This document shows positions 1 to 8,846 of a stretch of 64,000 nt of DNA, piece after piece. Location: contig KI542674.1 in assembly GCA_000496135.1 (NCBI GenBank), positions 62,001 to 126,000 of the forward strand. The letters are read 5' to 3'. The translations under genes and the position numbers were made by a program. The DNA comes from Thermoplasmatales archaeon E-plasma (GTDB lineage Archaea; Thermoplasmatota; Thermoplasmata; Thermoplasmatales; Thermoplasmataceae). The notes beneath the pieces are model-generated. The model ran no database searches, was not told the origin of the DNA, and worked only from the letters and a program-made list of their open reading frames with translations. The number at the start of each line of letters is the position of its first letter. Positions within the stretch are counted from its first letter, which is position 1.

Positions 1-394
1 CATCAATATCATCACGATCACCAACAAATATACTCCCGATGAGATCGATATCGTTCTCAGACATCGCCCTCTTTATTAATCCATCTTTAGGCTTTCTGCA
101 GTTACAATTATCATCAGGCGTATGCGGACAGAAATAAAATTTGTCTATGCCTGAATTAAATTTCTTTAAGCAATTGTTCAGAGATTCATTAAAATTTATA
201 GCGTCTTGCTCACTGAATAATTTTCTTCCAATTCCTGATTGATTGCTTATCACTATTATTAAAAAACCAAATTTTTTATAACTCTTAATCAGATCGATTG
301 CGTCCTTGTAAATTCTAATTTGTTCAGGCTTACTGCAATATGGACAATCTACATTTATTGTTCCGTCCCTGTCAATAAATAACGCCTTATTCAT
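1..394 (-). CDS. HAD-superfamily phosphatase, GmhB/histidinol-phosphatase-like (3' end outside window)
   Basis: I translated this from the minus strand. It opens MNKALFIDRDGTIN, the HAD motif I (DxDGT) with its nucleophile and acid-base Asp residues. It continues with VISNQSGIG (motif II region), a Cys/His cluster CPHTPDDNCNC that resembles the zinc-binding loop of the GmhB subfamily, KPKDGLIK (motif III Lys) and VGDRDDID (motif IV). The family removes phosphate from small molecules such as heptose bisphosphate or histidinol phosphate; the substrate here cannot be told. The ATG at 394 was chosen because no in-frame start lies just upstream and the motif begins at residue 8. About 131 codons are visible and the C terminus is cut by the window edge. 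Divergent from the DUF998 gene. Confidence 0.85.
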   Translation of the reverse strand, partial: MNKALFIDRDGTINVDCPYCSKPEQIRIYKDAIDLIKSYKKFGFLIIVISNQSGIGRKLFSEQDAINFNESLNNCLKKFNSGIDKFYFCPHTPDDNCNCRKPKDGLIKRAMSENDIDLIGSIFVGDRDDID

Positions 395-490
395 AGAACA
401 TGATTTCTTAAGTATATTTAGTCATGTTCAACGGTTTTAGATTGTTCACAATTAAGTAAAACCTTTGCCTCCAATTAAATATATCAATAA

Positions 491-500
491 ATATTTATAC
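491..500 (+). promoter_or_regulatory. TATA box of the DUF998 gene
   Basis: The AT-rich element atatttatac lies 21-30 bases before the ATG at 521. An archaeal transcript starting about 25 bases downstream would begin at or next to the start codon, so the mRNA is probably leaderless. No ribosome binding site is visible. Confidence 0.5.
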
Positions 501-520
501 TATAAAATTAATAACTGAAC

Positions 521-1105
521 ATGGATTTCTTCAAACGTGATATAAGAATAGTTGCCTACCTGTTATTCATTGCTGTAGCCCAGTTTATAGTTTTTTTAAA
601 TATAGCCGGGTTTCTTGCGCCAAATTATTCCATACATTCAAACACGATCAGCCATCTGGGTGTTCCAGCATATACACCTTACTGGTGGCTTTTCTCAGCT
701 ACAATAATTATTCTCGGTGCATTACTGATTTTATCAGGTTTAATGCTTAAAGAATATTCCTTCCCTCTTATGATTTTTCTGATACTTGCCGGAATAGGAT
801 CTGCAGGTGTGGGAATAATCAACGAAAATTACATAGGGACCTTGCATCTTATTTTTGCTCTTTTTGCTTTCCTGTTTTCCTCCCTTGCATCCTATGCTGT
901 CTTATACAGAAATAAGAACCTTATATCTGCATTCTGGGCATTCCTGGGAACTGTTGGTCTCGCTGCATTAATTCTGTTCATTGGAAAAATACATCTTGGA
1001 TTGGGTGAGGGTGGTATGGAAAGACTTATTGTTATTCCAAATCTCATATGGGCACTTGGATTCTCAATTTATCTATTGGGACCTGCTCAAAGGGATAAAA
1101 ATTGA
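521..1105 (+). CDS. DUF998-family integral membrane protein
   Basis: A 194-residue polytopic membrane protein with about six hydrophobic helices. The first (residues ~12-32) is followed by an extracytoplasmic loop carrying NTISHLG, the Ser-His pair typical of DUF998 (Frag1/DRAM-like) proteins. Two Gly/Ala-rich helices (AGIGSAGVGIINEN) and a short charged C terminus follow. The function of the family is not established. A TATA box just upstream suggests a leaderless transcript. The gene stands alone between a divergent HAD phosphatase and a convergent FAD oxidoreductase. The family call is from motif recognition; no substrate is implied. Confidence 0.75.
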   Translation: MDFFKRDIRIVAYLLFIAVAQFIVFLNIAGFLAPNYSIHSNTISHLGVPAYTPYWWLFSATIIILGALLILSGLMLKEYSFPLMIFLILAGIGSAGVGIINENYIGTLHLIFALFAFLFSSLASYAVLYRNKNLISAFWAFLGTVGLAALILFIGKIHLGLGEGGMERLIVIPNLIWALGFSIYLLGPAQRDKN

Positions 1106-1127
1106 AATAGAACAGATGATAACTGGA

Positions 1128-2459
1128 TCAGAATATTTTCAATTCTGGTCCGTATTCCAATTCATTAACATTTTTCCAAACATTGTGTGTATTAGTTAAT
1201 TCTAATTTATCTTCACCCAAAAATCCATTCCTTTGAATTGATTTTATCACCAAATAAGAAAAATAAGGTGCTCCTGTAGCACCAGGTGAATTATAGTTCA
1301 GTATGTGTATTGAAGTATCCGTATTTCTTACAATTGTTTCAGGAACAAATCCGTTTTTATCGACCAGAGACCCTCTTATTCCAGAAAAACCTCTTGTTCT
1401 TGCTTTTCTGTAATCCATTCCAGGGATAAATGAATTGATCCTCTGAATCATTTTTCTTTGACTTAGCGATGATTCCCATTCGGCCATTGCAAGTTTCAGA
1501 AATTGCGGATTGAAGAAAAGACTGAGCTTAGGGGAAAGAGGTCTTTTAAATAAAGGCCAAATCTGAAAGTTTTTCGATGTTCCCTCACGATACGAATAAG
1601 GTCCTCCTACAGGAACTGCGTTCGGACCTATCTCCAGTGAACCATCAGGTCTGAGAATCAGGTGAGGATCAAGAAAAGGAAATTCAGGGTTATCTGCGAC
1701 AGAATATATATTTCGCTTCACGAATCCATTGAGATCACTGTCAACCTTCCAGTACTCTCCCCTGAAATATAGAATGGATAAATCCTTCTGAATTCCAACC
1801 TGATGAGCTAAATCTATTGACTTATTGCCTGCAGCATTAATAATGAGATCATAATACATTTTTTCTGTTTTTTTAGAACTGTTCACTGAATATGATATAT
1901 ACTGCTTTTCATCATCAATACTCCTAACATCAGTGTTAAAAAGATAACTGACTCCATTCTTTTTGTTTATCTCATACAGTTTCCTGGAAAGAAGACCGTA
2001 ATTTGTGGATGTGTCAGTCTTCGACAGAATACCTCCGGGGGCAGAAACATTTCTTTCAAGGTTTTTGACCTCTTCCTGATTGAGAAGCGCAATCTCTTTT
2101 TCACCCAATCCATTCTGAATTGCCCATTTTGAATACTTTTCCAGTGTTTTTATCTGTGCTTCTGTTTTTGCCACTTCCAGAGTGCCGACTTCCTTCCATG
2201 GCATGTCAAAAATGCCTGCAAAAGATTTCCATAAATGATAGGATATGGAAGCAGACTTCGCCAGAGTAGCCTTTTTTTCTGGATTCATATAAAAGGGCCT
2301 ATGAATCATACCTGTGTTTCTCGACGTTGTGTGAAGTGAAGTATCGTCCTCTTTCTCAATAACGATCACTTCAATCTTTGAAATTTCGGAGAGCCAGAAT
2401 GCCAGTGTATTTCCTAAAATACCACTTCCAATGACAAGAACTTTCTTTTTATTATCCAC
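1128..2459 (-). CDS. FAD-dependent oxidoreductase, L-2-hydroxyglutarate oxidase (LhgO)-like
   Basis: A 443-residue flavoprotein of the DAO family. Near the N terminus VLVIGSGILGNTLAFWLSE is the FAD dinucleotide-binding fold, followed by VIVIEKE, the acidic end of the second strand that binds ribose. TTSRNTGMIHRPFY matches the SxxNSGxIH region of L-2-hydroxyglutarate and glycerol-3-phosphate dehydrogenases. LIINAAGNKSIDLA, near residue 210, is the second FAD-contact motif. The C-terminal NYNSPGATGAPYFS corresponds to the family's closing glycine loop. The likely role is oxidation of a small 2-hydroxy acid with electrons passed to a quinone or oxygen; the substrate is inferred only from family resemblance. 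Its length is close to that of LhgO (about 400-420). Confidence 0.75.
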   Translation of the reverse strand: MDNKKKVLVIGSGILGNTLAFWLSEISKIEVIVIEKEDDTSLHTTSRNTGMIHRPFYMNPEKKATLAKSASISYHLWKSFAGIFDMPWKEVGTLEVAKTEAQIKTLEKYSKWAIQNGLGEKEIALLNQEEVKNLERNVSAPGGILSKTDTSTNYGLLSRKLYEINKKNGVSYLFNTDVRSIDDEKQYISYSVNSSKKTEKMYYDLIINAAGNKSIDLAHQVGIQKDLSILYFRGEYWKVDSDLNGFVKRNIYSVADNPEFPFLDPHLILRPDGSLEIGPNAVPVGGPYSYREGTSKNFQIWPLFKRPLSPKLSLFFNPQFLKLAMAEWESSLSQRKMIQRINSFIPGMDYRKARTRGFSGIRGSLVDKNGFVPETIVRNTDTSIHILNYNSPGATGAPYFSYLVIKSIQRNGFLGEDKLELTNTHNVWKNVNELEYGPELKIF

Positions 2460-2514
2460 TCAATTTCACCAGAAATTTATTAGTATTTAGATAAAAGGGA
2501 GGATGATTATATAT

Positions 2515-5500
2515 TCATTGTTTACCTGCTCCAATTTTACTTGGCCACCAGTTATATTTTTTCAACATTAGCATTACAGCTGGTACAAAGAATGGCCATG
2601 TTATGAAAGTGTCAACAAGAACACCGATGGCAAGACTCATTCCAATTTCCTGTATTATCCCTAATGTGCTGATGTAAAGTGAACCGAAGGTTACTGCGAG
2701 AACTGCCCCAAGCGTAACTATTACTCCGCCATTCTCCTTTACGGAAATGATTATGGCTTCCTTCTCGGTCTTACCCTTGATTACCTCCTCCTTTACCCTT
2801 GATATCATGAAAATATCGTAATCTAATCCTACTGCAAGCAACGTTATGAAAGCAAACATTGGCATAAATATAATCAATGGAAGATGCTGGATATAATGGA
2901 ACAAAATAAATGAAATAGACAATGACATTATAACTGAGGCCATCACCATAATAATCAGCCTTACCGGTGTAAGAACTGAGCTTAACTGAATTAAGAGAAT
3001 TATGAATATTGCTATGGCGAGAATAGGTATCATTTCAGAGAATGATGAAGCAGTGATTGTATATGCATTTGAAAATCCCTCTGTGAGACCTCCAATATTG
3101 TATGTGTAACCAAGATTGCTGGTATTTGCGGAAAGAGCATTATTCAGGTTGCTTACGGTTACTGAAGCAGGCGTTGTCCATGCAAGTGAAGAGGTTTCAA
3201 ACACAATCTCTGCATATTTGGAATTGGCTCCTATAAATGAGCGACTCTGATTCAAATACATCTGAGCAGTGCTGCCTGGATACGATTGCATGCTTGATAA
3301 AGATATGAAGTTCCCGTAAGGATATGTAGGACCAAATATTCCCTGAATTCCTGACATATGGGCAGTTGTATTTTCTATCATGGATAGTTTCTGCATTTCT
3401 GCCAAATTAAAGGAACCGTTGGCATAGATCAGGGGCTGAGCAAAATGAACAACGATAAATGATCTGTCAAAGAAATCCCCTCCGAAAGAGGCGTTAACTG
3501 CCTCTATTGATTGAACACCGGAGCTTTGAGGTATCAGCTTGAATATATCCATATTTGTCGGCGTTATAAAATAGAAGGTTAGAGCTGATATTGATACAAC
3601 AATGAATATAATGATAAGAGTGTTTTTCTTCCCTGTTGAAAATTGGCCTACCTTTGTCATTAGATTCTGGCCTGGAGTACCCTTATATTCCTTATATTCC
3701 TTTCCATCTTTGATGTTAAGAATCTTTCTTCCATATCTGTGAAGAATTGCGAGCAAGAGCGTATTTGCAAGTATAATAGATGTTGTTACCCCGATTGCAT
3801 TTGTGAGACCTGAGTCACTAAAAATAGGTACGTGGGATAGCCACAGTACAATATAGGAAATGACAACAGTTACACCTGAAGTAAATACCGCATGACCAGC
3901 CCATCTGGAGGATACAACTGTGGGGTGCTCCTGACCTTCAGCCAGTTCTTTCCTGTATCTTGCCATTATGTATACGACATAATCGCTTGTAAGACCTAAT
4001 AGAAGAAGAAGTAAAAGAGTTGGTGTTATGAATGAAAGCTGTGTGTGAAGAACATATTTGTAAAGAAACCCGTTCAAACCTAAAGAGATCATAGCGGAGA
4101 AGATAAAAATAAGAAGAGGCATAAAAGCTGCCTTTATGGATCTGAAATATAAACCTACAATCAATATTGAAAGGAATATTCCAATACCAAGAGCCTCTAC
4201 CAGACCCGTGGTAACCTCATTGTTTATCTGCCCATTTAATGTTTCACTTCCTGTCACAATTACAGATGAATTTGAAACGTTTTTCTGAATAGTACCGGAT
4301 ATACTTGTAATCTCGTTGCAGTTAGTGGTATTGTATGACTGGTTTATATTTATTACAATCAATGTTGTTGAATACCCTATGCCCACAAGCTGGGACATTG
4401 CATACTGGCTTGGCATTACGGGCTGCTGAAAAATTGTATAATTGTAAATATAGGCATTATACGCCTCCAGTGATGAAACGTTTGTAAGATACTGAATGAA
4501 CCCAGTTATTGCGTTTTTATTAATTGAAATGACAGGATTTCCATAAAACTCTCTGTATGCCGCATTCACAACCAGTTGGGTTGTTACTCCCTGAATTTGC
4601 TGGGTAATGGCTGGTTGGCTTAAGTTAAAGGATAAACCCACCAAATAAGGTATTGTTACTCCAAGAACATCCGTTATAAAATAGCTTTCAGCTTTATTTG
4701 CAGAAAATTGTAGAGATATTAAATTTATTGTATAATTCAGGATTGATCCCTTTGGGCTGTTAATATAGGAACTTAAAGTAACGTTTTGATCTATTGAACC
4801 CATGAGATAATATGTTTGCTTAAGCTCCTTTGCCGAGCTGACAAAATTGACAAAAGTAACATTACCCAGAGTTTTGTTTATGGCCAAATTCATTGTTTTG
4901 ACAAAATTCGGAGACGTGTCTGCACTGGAATTCCAGTATCCAGATAATATATTTACATAGGTTGTTGACAATTGTCTGAATGATGAATTTTGAGCAAGTC
5001 CTATTGTTTTTTCATATGAGATGGACTTATTACCATCAGTTTTAGAATACACACCAAGATAAAATGCCGGAAGACCAAGTGTTAACTGTGCTGTGGAATT
5101 GTATATTGTTGAAACATTATTGAAATTGGTCATAAGAATTGTAGCGTTGCTGATCAGTGGCTTCATACCTTTTGAAAAACCTTTGAGAATGGACTCCTGA
5201 GTTGAAATTATACTGTTCATTGACGAAAAACCCTTAATTGTTGAAGAATATGAGGATAATTTAGTATTTACAGAGTATAACTCCTGATATGTTTTGAGAT
5301 TTTGAAGGGGCGTATTATTTGTTACAATAATAAATGATGAAGCGTTTGAATTTGAAGTCCCGAAATTAGAAGTATTCTGTCCAAAATATTCTGAAAGTTC
5401 CTGAGATGCCTTATATGACATTGACGATGTTGTGTTTAAACTGTTTCCTATATCAAAAGAGGTATTGCTGAAGACAAGCTGTGCTCCTGGAAGCATTAAC

Positions 5501-5583
5501 ACGAGGAATATAATCCAGAATATGATGATTTTACCACTGTTTCGTGAAGAAAATTTCCCTATTTTTTTCGAAAAGAGATTCAA
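2515..5583 (-). CDS. MMPL/RND-family transporter
   Basis: A 1022-residue membrane protein with the duplicated RND layout: one N-terminal helix (residues ~18-38), a large extracytoplasmic domain (~40-450, rich in Asn/Ser/Thr), a block of about five helices (~455-630), one further helix, a second external domain (~680-830), and a final block of five helices. FITPTLLLLLLLGLTSDYVVYIMARYRKE and its counterpart LLAVGLDYDIFMISRVKEE each carry the Asp-Tyr pair that relays protons in MmpL-type pumps. MMPL proteins export lipids or hydrophobic compounds across the single membrane. The gene has its own transcription unit, facing the Ogt-EndoV fusion gene. Substrate unknown. Confidence 0.88.
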   Translation of the reverse strand: MNLFSKKIGKFSSRNSGKIIIFWIIFLVLMLPGAQLVFSNTSFDIGNSLNTTSSMSYKASQELSEYFGQNTSNFGTSNSNASSFIIVTNNTPLQNLKTYQELYSVNTKLSSYSSTIKGFSSMNSIISTQESILKGFSKGMKPLISNATILMTNFNNVSTIYNSTAQLTLGLPAFYLGVYSKTDGNKSISYEKTIGLAQNSSFRQLSTTYVNILSGYWNSSADTSPNFVKTMNLAINKTLGNVTFVNFVSSAKELKQTYYLMGSIDQNVTLSSYINSPKGSILNYTINLISLQFSANKAESYFITDVLGVTIPYLVGLSFNLSQPAITQQIQGVTTQLVVNAAYREFYGNPVISINKNAITGFIQYLTNVSSLEAYNAYIYNYTIFQQPVMPSQYAMSQLVGIGYSTTLIVININQSYNTTNCNEITSISGTIQKNVSNSSVIVTGSETLNGQINNEVTTGLVEALGIGIFLSILIVGLYFRSIKAAFMPLLIFIFSAMISLGLNGFLYKYVLHTQLSFITPTLLLLLLLGLTSDYVVYIMARYRKELAEGQEHPTVVSSRWAGHAVFTSGVTVVISYIVLWLSHVPIFSDSGLTNAIGVTTSIILANTLLLAILHRYGRKILNIKDGKEYKEYKGTPGQNLMTKVGQFSTGKKNTLIIIFIVVSISALTFYFITPTNMDIFKLIPQSSGVQSIEAVNASFGGDFFDRSFIVVHFAQPLIYANGSFNLAEMQKLSMIENTTAHMSGIQGIFGPTYPYGNFISLSSMQSYPGSTAQMYLNQSRSFIGANSKYAEIVFETSSLAWTTPASVTVSNLNNALSANTSNLGYTYNIGGLTEGFSNAYTITASSFSEMIPILAIAIFIILLIQLSSVLTPVRLIIMVMASVIMSLSISFILFHYIQHLPLIIFMPMFAFITLLAVGLDYDIFMISRVKEEVIKGKTEKEAIIISVKENGGVIVTLGAVLAVTFGSLYISTLGIIQEIGMSLAIGVLVDTFITWPFFVPAVMLMLKKYNWWPSKIGAGKQ

Positions 5584-5710
5584 ACATTATTTTTCAAAAC
5601 GGTATCGCTTATCGATATTTGAAATTTAGTTTTGGTTGTGTGGTTTAGATCACTTCAAAATCCCTTGAGAATTAAAAATCCTTATATATGTAATTCAATG
5701 TTATTTTTGT

Positions 5711-6643
5711 ATGCCTGACGATTCAGATCTGGAGAATATAGATCTTTATGATCAAGTTTATAAATTGCTGCTCCAGATCCCAAGAGGTTATGTATCAACC
5801 TATGGAGCCATAGCTAAAGCTCTTGGAGATATAAAAGCCTCGAGGGCGGTAGGAACTATATTATCTCAAAATGAACATAGCGATATCTACCCCTGTTACA
5901 AGATAGTTTATTCAACAGGAGAGGTCGGCAATTTTACACATCCTCTTGGACCTGAAGAGAAAAAAAGAAGACTGAAAGACGATGGAATAAAGATAACTAA
6001 AAATCGAATTGACAATTTTGAAGGCATCCTTTTTACAGATTTTAAAACAGACTCTCCATTAAAAAAATTAGCAACTATTCAGGAAACTATGAAAGACCAG
6101 ATAAACATAAATGATGATTTCAAAGACAGCTATTTTGGAGCTATAGATGTATCCTATTCTGGACGAATGGGATATGGAGTATTCCTCTGGTATAATGACC
6201 AGAAGATTGAAAAGAAGGAAGTGATTCTCAGGTCTGATTTTCCATATATACCAGGGTATCTAGCCTTCAAGGAGATGAAATTCATACGCAATTTGTGTAG
6301 CGAATTTGAAGGAATATTACTTGTAGATGCCAACGGTTTACTTCATCCAAGAATGATGGGGTTGGCTACATATGCAGGGTTAAGGTTAGATATACCCACA
6401 ATAGGCGTTGCAAAATCATTGCAACTTGGGAAAGTGAAAGGCGATTCCGTATACCTGAATGATAAGGAAACAGCAATAATGTTATCGAAAAGGTGCATAG
6501 TAAGTCCAGGAAACAAAGTGTCACTTAAAACAGCAGTAGACCTTTTGAAACCAGAAATGCACAGGAATTATCCGAAAATTCTAAAACTGGTGCATGATTG
6601 TACAGTTGCGCTAAGGCTGCGTTATGAGAACAGGGAAAATTAG
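5711..6643 (+). CDS. Fused O6-alkylguanine-DNA alkyltransferase / endonuclease V
   Basis: A 310-residue two-domain DNA repair protein. Residues ~10-100 are an Ogt/MGMT C-terminal-type domain: VSTYGAIAKALG (DNA-binding helix), ASRAVGTIL, then PCYKIV with the acceptor Cys62. The usual motif is PCHR(V/I), so the His and Arg after the Cys are Tyr and Lys here. Residues ~138-305 are endonuclease V: IDVSY (Asp146), PYIPGYLAFKE (Glu188), VDANGLLHPRMMGLA (Asp206). It would reverse O6-alkylguanine and nick beside deaminated bases such as inosine. The same fusion is known in Thermoplasma and Picrophilus. There is no N-terminal MGMT subdomain. It probably starts from its own promoter in the 67-base upstream gap that separates it from the divergent region. 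Confidence 0.9.
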   Translation: MPDDSDLENIDLYDQVYKLLLQIPRGYVSTYGAIAKALGDIKASRAVGTILSQNEHSDIYPCYKIVYSTGEVGNFTHPLGPEEKKRRLKDDGIKITKNRIDNFEGILFTDFKTDSPLKKLATIQETMKDQININDDFKDSYFGAIDVSYSGRMGYGVFLWYNDQKIEKKEVILRSDFPYIPGYLAFKEMKFIRNLCSEFEGILLVDANGLLHPRMMGLATYAGLRLDIPTIGVAKSLQLGKVKGDSVYLNDKETAIMLSKRCIVSPGNKVSLKTAVDLLKPEMHRNYPKILKLVHDCTVALRLRYENREN

Positions 6644-6648
6644 TTTCT

Positions 6649-6660
6649 AACAGATCTGTT
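6649..6660. terminator. 12-bp perfect palindrome after the Ogt-EndoV gene
   Basis: AACAGATCTGTT begins a few bases past the TAG stop and is followed by an AT-rich stretch. It could form a short hairpin at the 3' end of the transcript or be a protein-binding site. The terminator role is a guess. Confidence 0.3.
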
Positions 6661-6759
6661 TATATTTAAAATAACAGATTGGAAATATACAATAAATTTT
6701 CTAATTACCAAGATATTTTTTATCTATATCCTTGATATGAGAAAAAAATTAGTATCTTT

Positions 6760-6767
6760 CATATATT
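6760..6767 (+). promoter_or_regulatory. TATA box of tRNA-Leu
   Basis: catatatt lies 24-31 bases upstream of the mature 5' end of the tRNA, the spacing expected for an archaeal promoter. The sequence fits; no transcript data were used. Confidence 0.45.
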
Positions 6768-6790
6768 GCGGTTTAATCCCTTATAACTAC

Positions 6791-6875
6791 GCGGAGGTTG
6801 TCGAGCTAGGTTAAAGGCGATGGATTCAGGGTCCATTCCCGCAGGGGTCCGCCGGTTCAAATCCGGCCCTCCGCA
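6791..6875 (+). tRNA. tRNA-Leu (anticodon CAG)
   Basis: The acceptor stem GCGGAGG pairs with CCTCCGC (6868-6874), with discriminator A at 6875 and no encoded CCA. The T arm is GCCGG-TTCAAAT-CCGGC. The anticodon arm ATGGA-TTCAGGG-TCCAT gives anticodon CAG (6827-6829), reading the Leu codon CUG. A long variable arm with a CCC/GGG stem marks a class II tRNA, as expected for Leu. No intron is visible. Confidence 0.95.
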
Positions 6876-7189
6876 CTTGGATTAGTATTCTGACTTTCCT
6901 TTTTTAATAAATTAATTGAAGCCGTATTAAACCAGATAGCCGATTAAAACCTGACACCTATATTGTTGTCGGGTACAGGAATATTGCAAAATTCAATAAG
7001 ATATTTTACCCATTTCTCTGGGCTCTAAAGTGACATATTTTAATTTCTCCGCAACTAAAAACCTTGACTAATTTACCACTCTGTTGGCAAGTCTAACTCT
7101 AATATTGGTTTCATTGGCAAAAACCATGTTCTGCGACTATTACCTTGATATTGACCGGGTCTCCCGTTGCTTATCAAATTAAACGGGCA
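6876..7189. other. Gene-free stretch after the tRNA
   Basis: 314 bases. A T-rich run (ccttttttaa, 6898-6907) just past the tRNA is a plausible archaeal terminator. The rest is less AT-rich than most gaps in the window and has no open frame of useful length. Short readable stretches on the minus strand between about 7000 and 7180 are broken by stops and might be a decayed gene; nothing recognisable was found. Confidence 0.4.
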
Positions 7190-7759
7190 TTATTTTTTAT
7201 TTCCCAGATTATTAAGGTCACCATCTCCGTACAACACATCATCCAGTTCATTCTTTGATCCATTTTTCGGTTTCAGAATTGCGCCAACTATTGCCACAAT
7301 TATTCCAGCCACAACCATTATACCGCCAGCTATAAGGAGAAGACCTAAAACGATAACTGTGTTCAGGTTGTTTGTTATCTGAAACTGATAATGCTGACTT
7401 GTTGAATTAAAATATATGACATAAAAGCTGCCTGGACCCACCGTATATGTGCTGACAACATCTCCTGTACCGATTGATTCATTAATGTTAGGCTTCAGAC
7501 CTATTTGATACGCGTTTGTTTGATTTACCTGAGGGAGGAAATTTGCATTGATTACGTACATTGAGTTTCCGGTTGTGATCAATTGTGATTGAGATGATAA
7601 ATTGATTTCTGATGAAAGCCATTCATTTGTAGTATTTCCGTATTTTGAAAAGCTGTTATAAGTTTTTATGCTATCGGCCGTAATAAACAATGAAGCAACA
7701 ATCAGAATAATCCCAATCAACAGGATTATGCCTCCAATGTAAAGCAGTTTTTTCCTCAT
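7190..7759 (-). CDS. Two-helix membrane protein of unknown function
   Basis: About 189 residues when started at the ATG giving MRKKLLYIGG; a start four codons upstream (7771) is also open, but the Arg-Lys-Lys N terminus is the natural start of a membrane anchor. One helix at residues ~7-27 and another at ~140-165 enclose a ~110-residue polar external domain rich in Asn, Ser, Thr and Gly (NTTNEWLSSEINLSSQ, with several N-glycosylation sequons). A charged tail of about 30 residues, KPKNGSKNELDDVLYG, would be cytoplasmic. The topology suggests a small surface protein. Family not recognised. Its neighbour upstream is another unknown gene on the same strand, 45 bases away. Confidence 0.6.
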   Translation of the reverse strand: MRKKLLYIGGIILLIGIILIVASLFITADSIKTYNSFSKYGNTTNEWLSSEINLSSQSQLITTGNSMYVINANFLPQVNQTNAYQIGLKPNINESIGTGDVVSTYTVGPGSFYVIYFNSTSQHYQFQITNNLNTVIVLGLLLIAGGIMVVAGIIVAIVGAILKPKNGSKNELDDVLYGDGDLNNLGNKK

Positions 7760-7804
7760 TACACTCAGCAATGATAAATAGCTATTTCTGTTTTTGCAAC
7801 TTTG

Positions 7805-8761
7805 TCACTTTGGCTTAATTGCCATCCATTCCCTTCCCACTTTGATAATTTCATTTCTCCTTTTATCCATATAATCATTGAGATTATGCATTCCGAATCC
7901 CTCCTTGAAACTATAACTGTTTTCCTGTTTTAAAATGTACCCGGAAGCCATTCCCTCTTCTATTTCCTCTGATGTAAGAAAGTTTTCCTGAATTATTCCA
8001 TTTTTCTTCATTTTCAATTTATTGCAGAAATTTTTCAATGCCCTGAACCTTGAATATGCATCAAAACTCCTGGTCGATTTGAATTCATCAAAAGATTTCT
8101 TTATTTTATCCAGTACATATTCCTCTGATTCCTCAACCTTCAAACTGGATAATGATGGATAGATGGCAAAAGGAATGTATATTGTTGCCTCCCTGATTGG
8201 TGAAAAGAAATAAAAAACCCTCACATTTTTAATAAAGGATGAGGAAAGAAGCAGTTTCCCATTAAATACTTCTGGTCTCTCTCCCATTGAAATGAACTTG
8301 CTAGGCATAAAATCGTCCGGTAAACCAAGTGAATTTTTCACGTGAAAAATGGTGCTGAATAGGTCCGATGGTTCAGAAATTTGTTTAGAAATATGCTTGA
8401 ATATTGCAATATCTATAAGCTCTTCATTTGTCAGATCTTTAATCTGCATGTGGAATGGTTCCTTTTCCTCTTTTTCAAATGTTGATAAAAACAGGTCATA
8501 TGAAAGGAGATCAATCTTATCATCCATCTCCCCATTTCTATCCATTCTTACACCCAGTTCAGATAGCACTTCCATTACGCTTCCTAACTTGAAACCGGAA
8601 TTTAAGGAAATTTGATTTATGTTTAACGGTGAGAAGAAATAATCAAATTTCAATCCATTATAACCGGGATACTTCTCATCTATGGTCATTTTTTTCTCGT
8701 AATTTTTTATGGGACCAATATCGGTCATGTATCTTATTATGAAATCTTTGATGTCACTCAA
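7805..8761 (-). CDS. Conserved-looking hypothetical protein, 318 residues
   Basis: Soluble, highly charged, with no membrane segment or metal motif. The start is TTG at 8761 (MSDIKDFIIRY). The N-terminal ~110 residues contain a helix pattern (NINQISLNSGFKLGSVMEVLSELGV) that could be a winged-helix DNA- or protein-binding segment. The central part (FKHISKQISEPSDLF) and the C terminus (FCNKLKMKKNGIIQENFLTSEEIEEG) are helical and Lys/Glu-rich. I do not recognise the family and assign no function. It is divergent from an equally unknown gene at 8847, so the 85-base gap between them holds two promoters. Confidence 0.6.
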   Translation of the reverse strand: MSDIKDFIIRYMTDIGPIKNYEKKMTIDEKYPGYNGLKFDYFFSPLNINQISLNSGFKLGSVMEVLSELGVRMDRNGEMDDKIDLLSYDLFLSTFEKEEKEPFHMQIKDLTNEELIDIAIFKHISKQISEPSDLFSTIFHVKNSLGLPDDFMPSKFISMGERPEVFNGKLLLSSSFIKNVRVFYFFSPIREATIYIPFAIYPSLSSLKVEESEEYVLDKIKKSFDEFKSTRSFDAYSRFRALKNFCNKLKMKKNGIIQENFLTSEEIEEGMASGYILKQENSYSFKEGFGMHNLNDYMDKRRNEIIKVGREWMAIKPK

Positions 8762-8804
8762 TGTTTATACCCCGCACGAAGTTTTCTGTCATATACATCC
8801 ATTA

Positions 8805-8814
8805 ATTATAAATA
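8805..8814 (+). promoter_or_regulatory. TATA box for the 8847-14200 gene run
   Basis: attataaata lies about 33-42 bases before the ATG at 8847, allowing a leader of roughly ten bases. It is the only clear promoter-like element before a series of closely spaced plus-strand genes. Confidence 0.4.
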
Positions 8815-8846
8815 ATAATATTCCTTATTATGATTAAGGGATTTCT

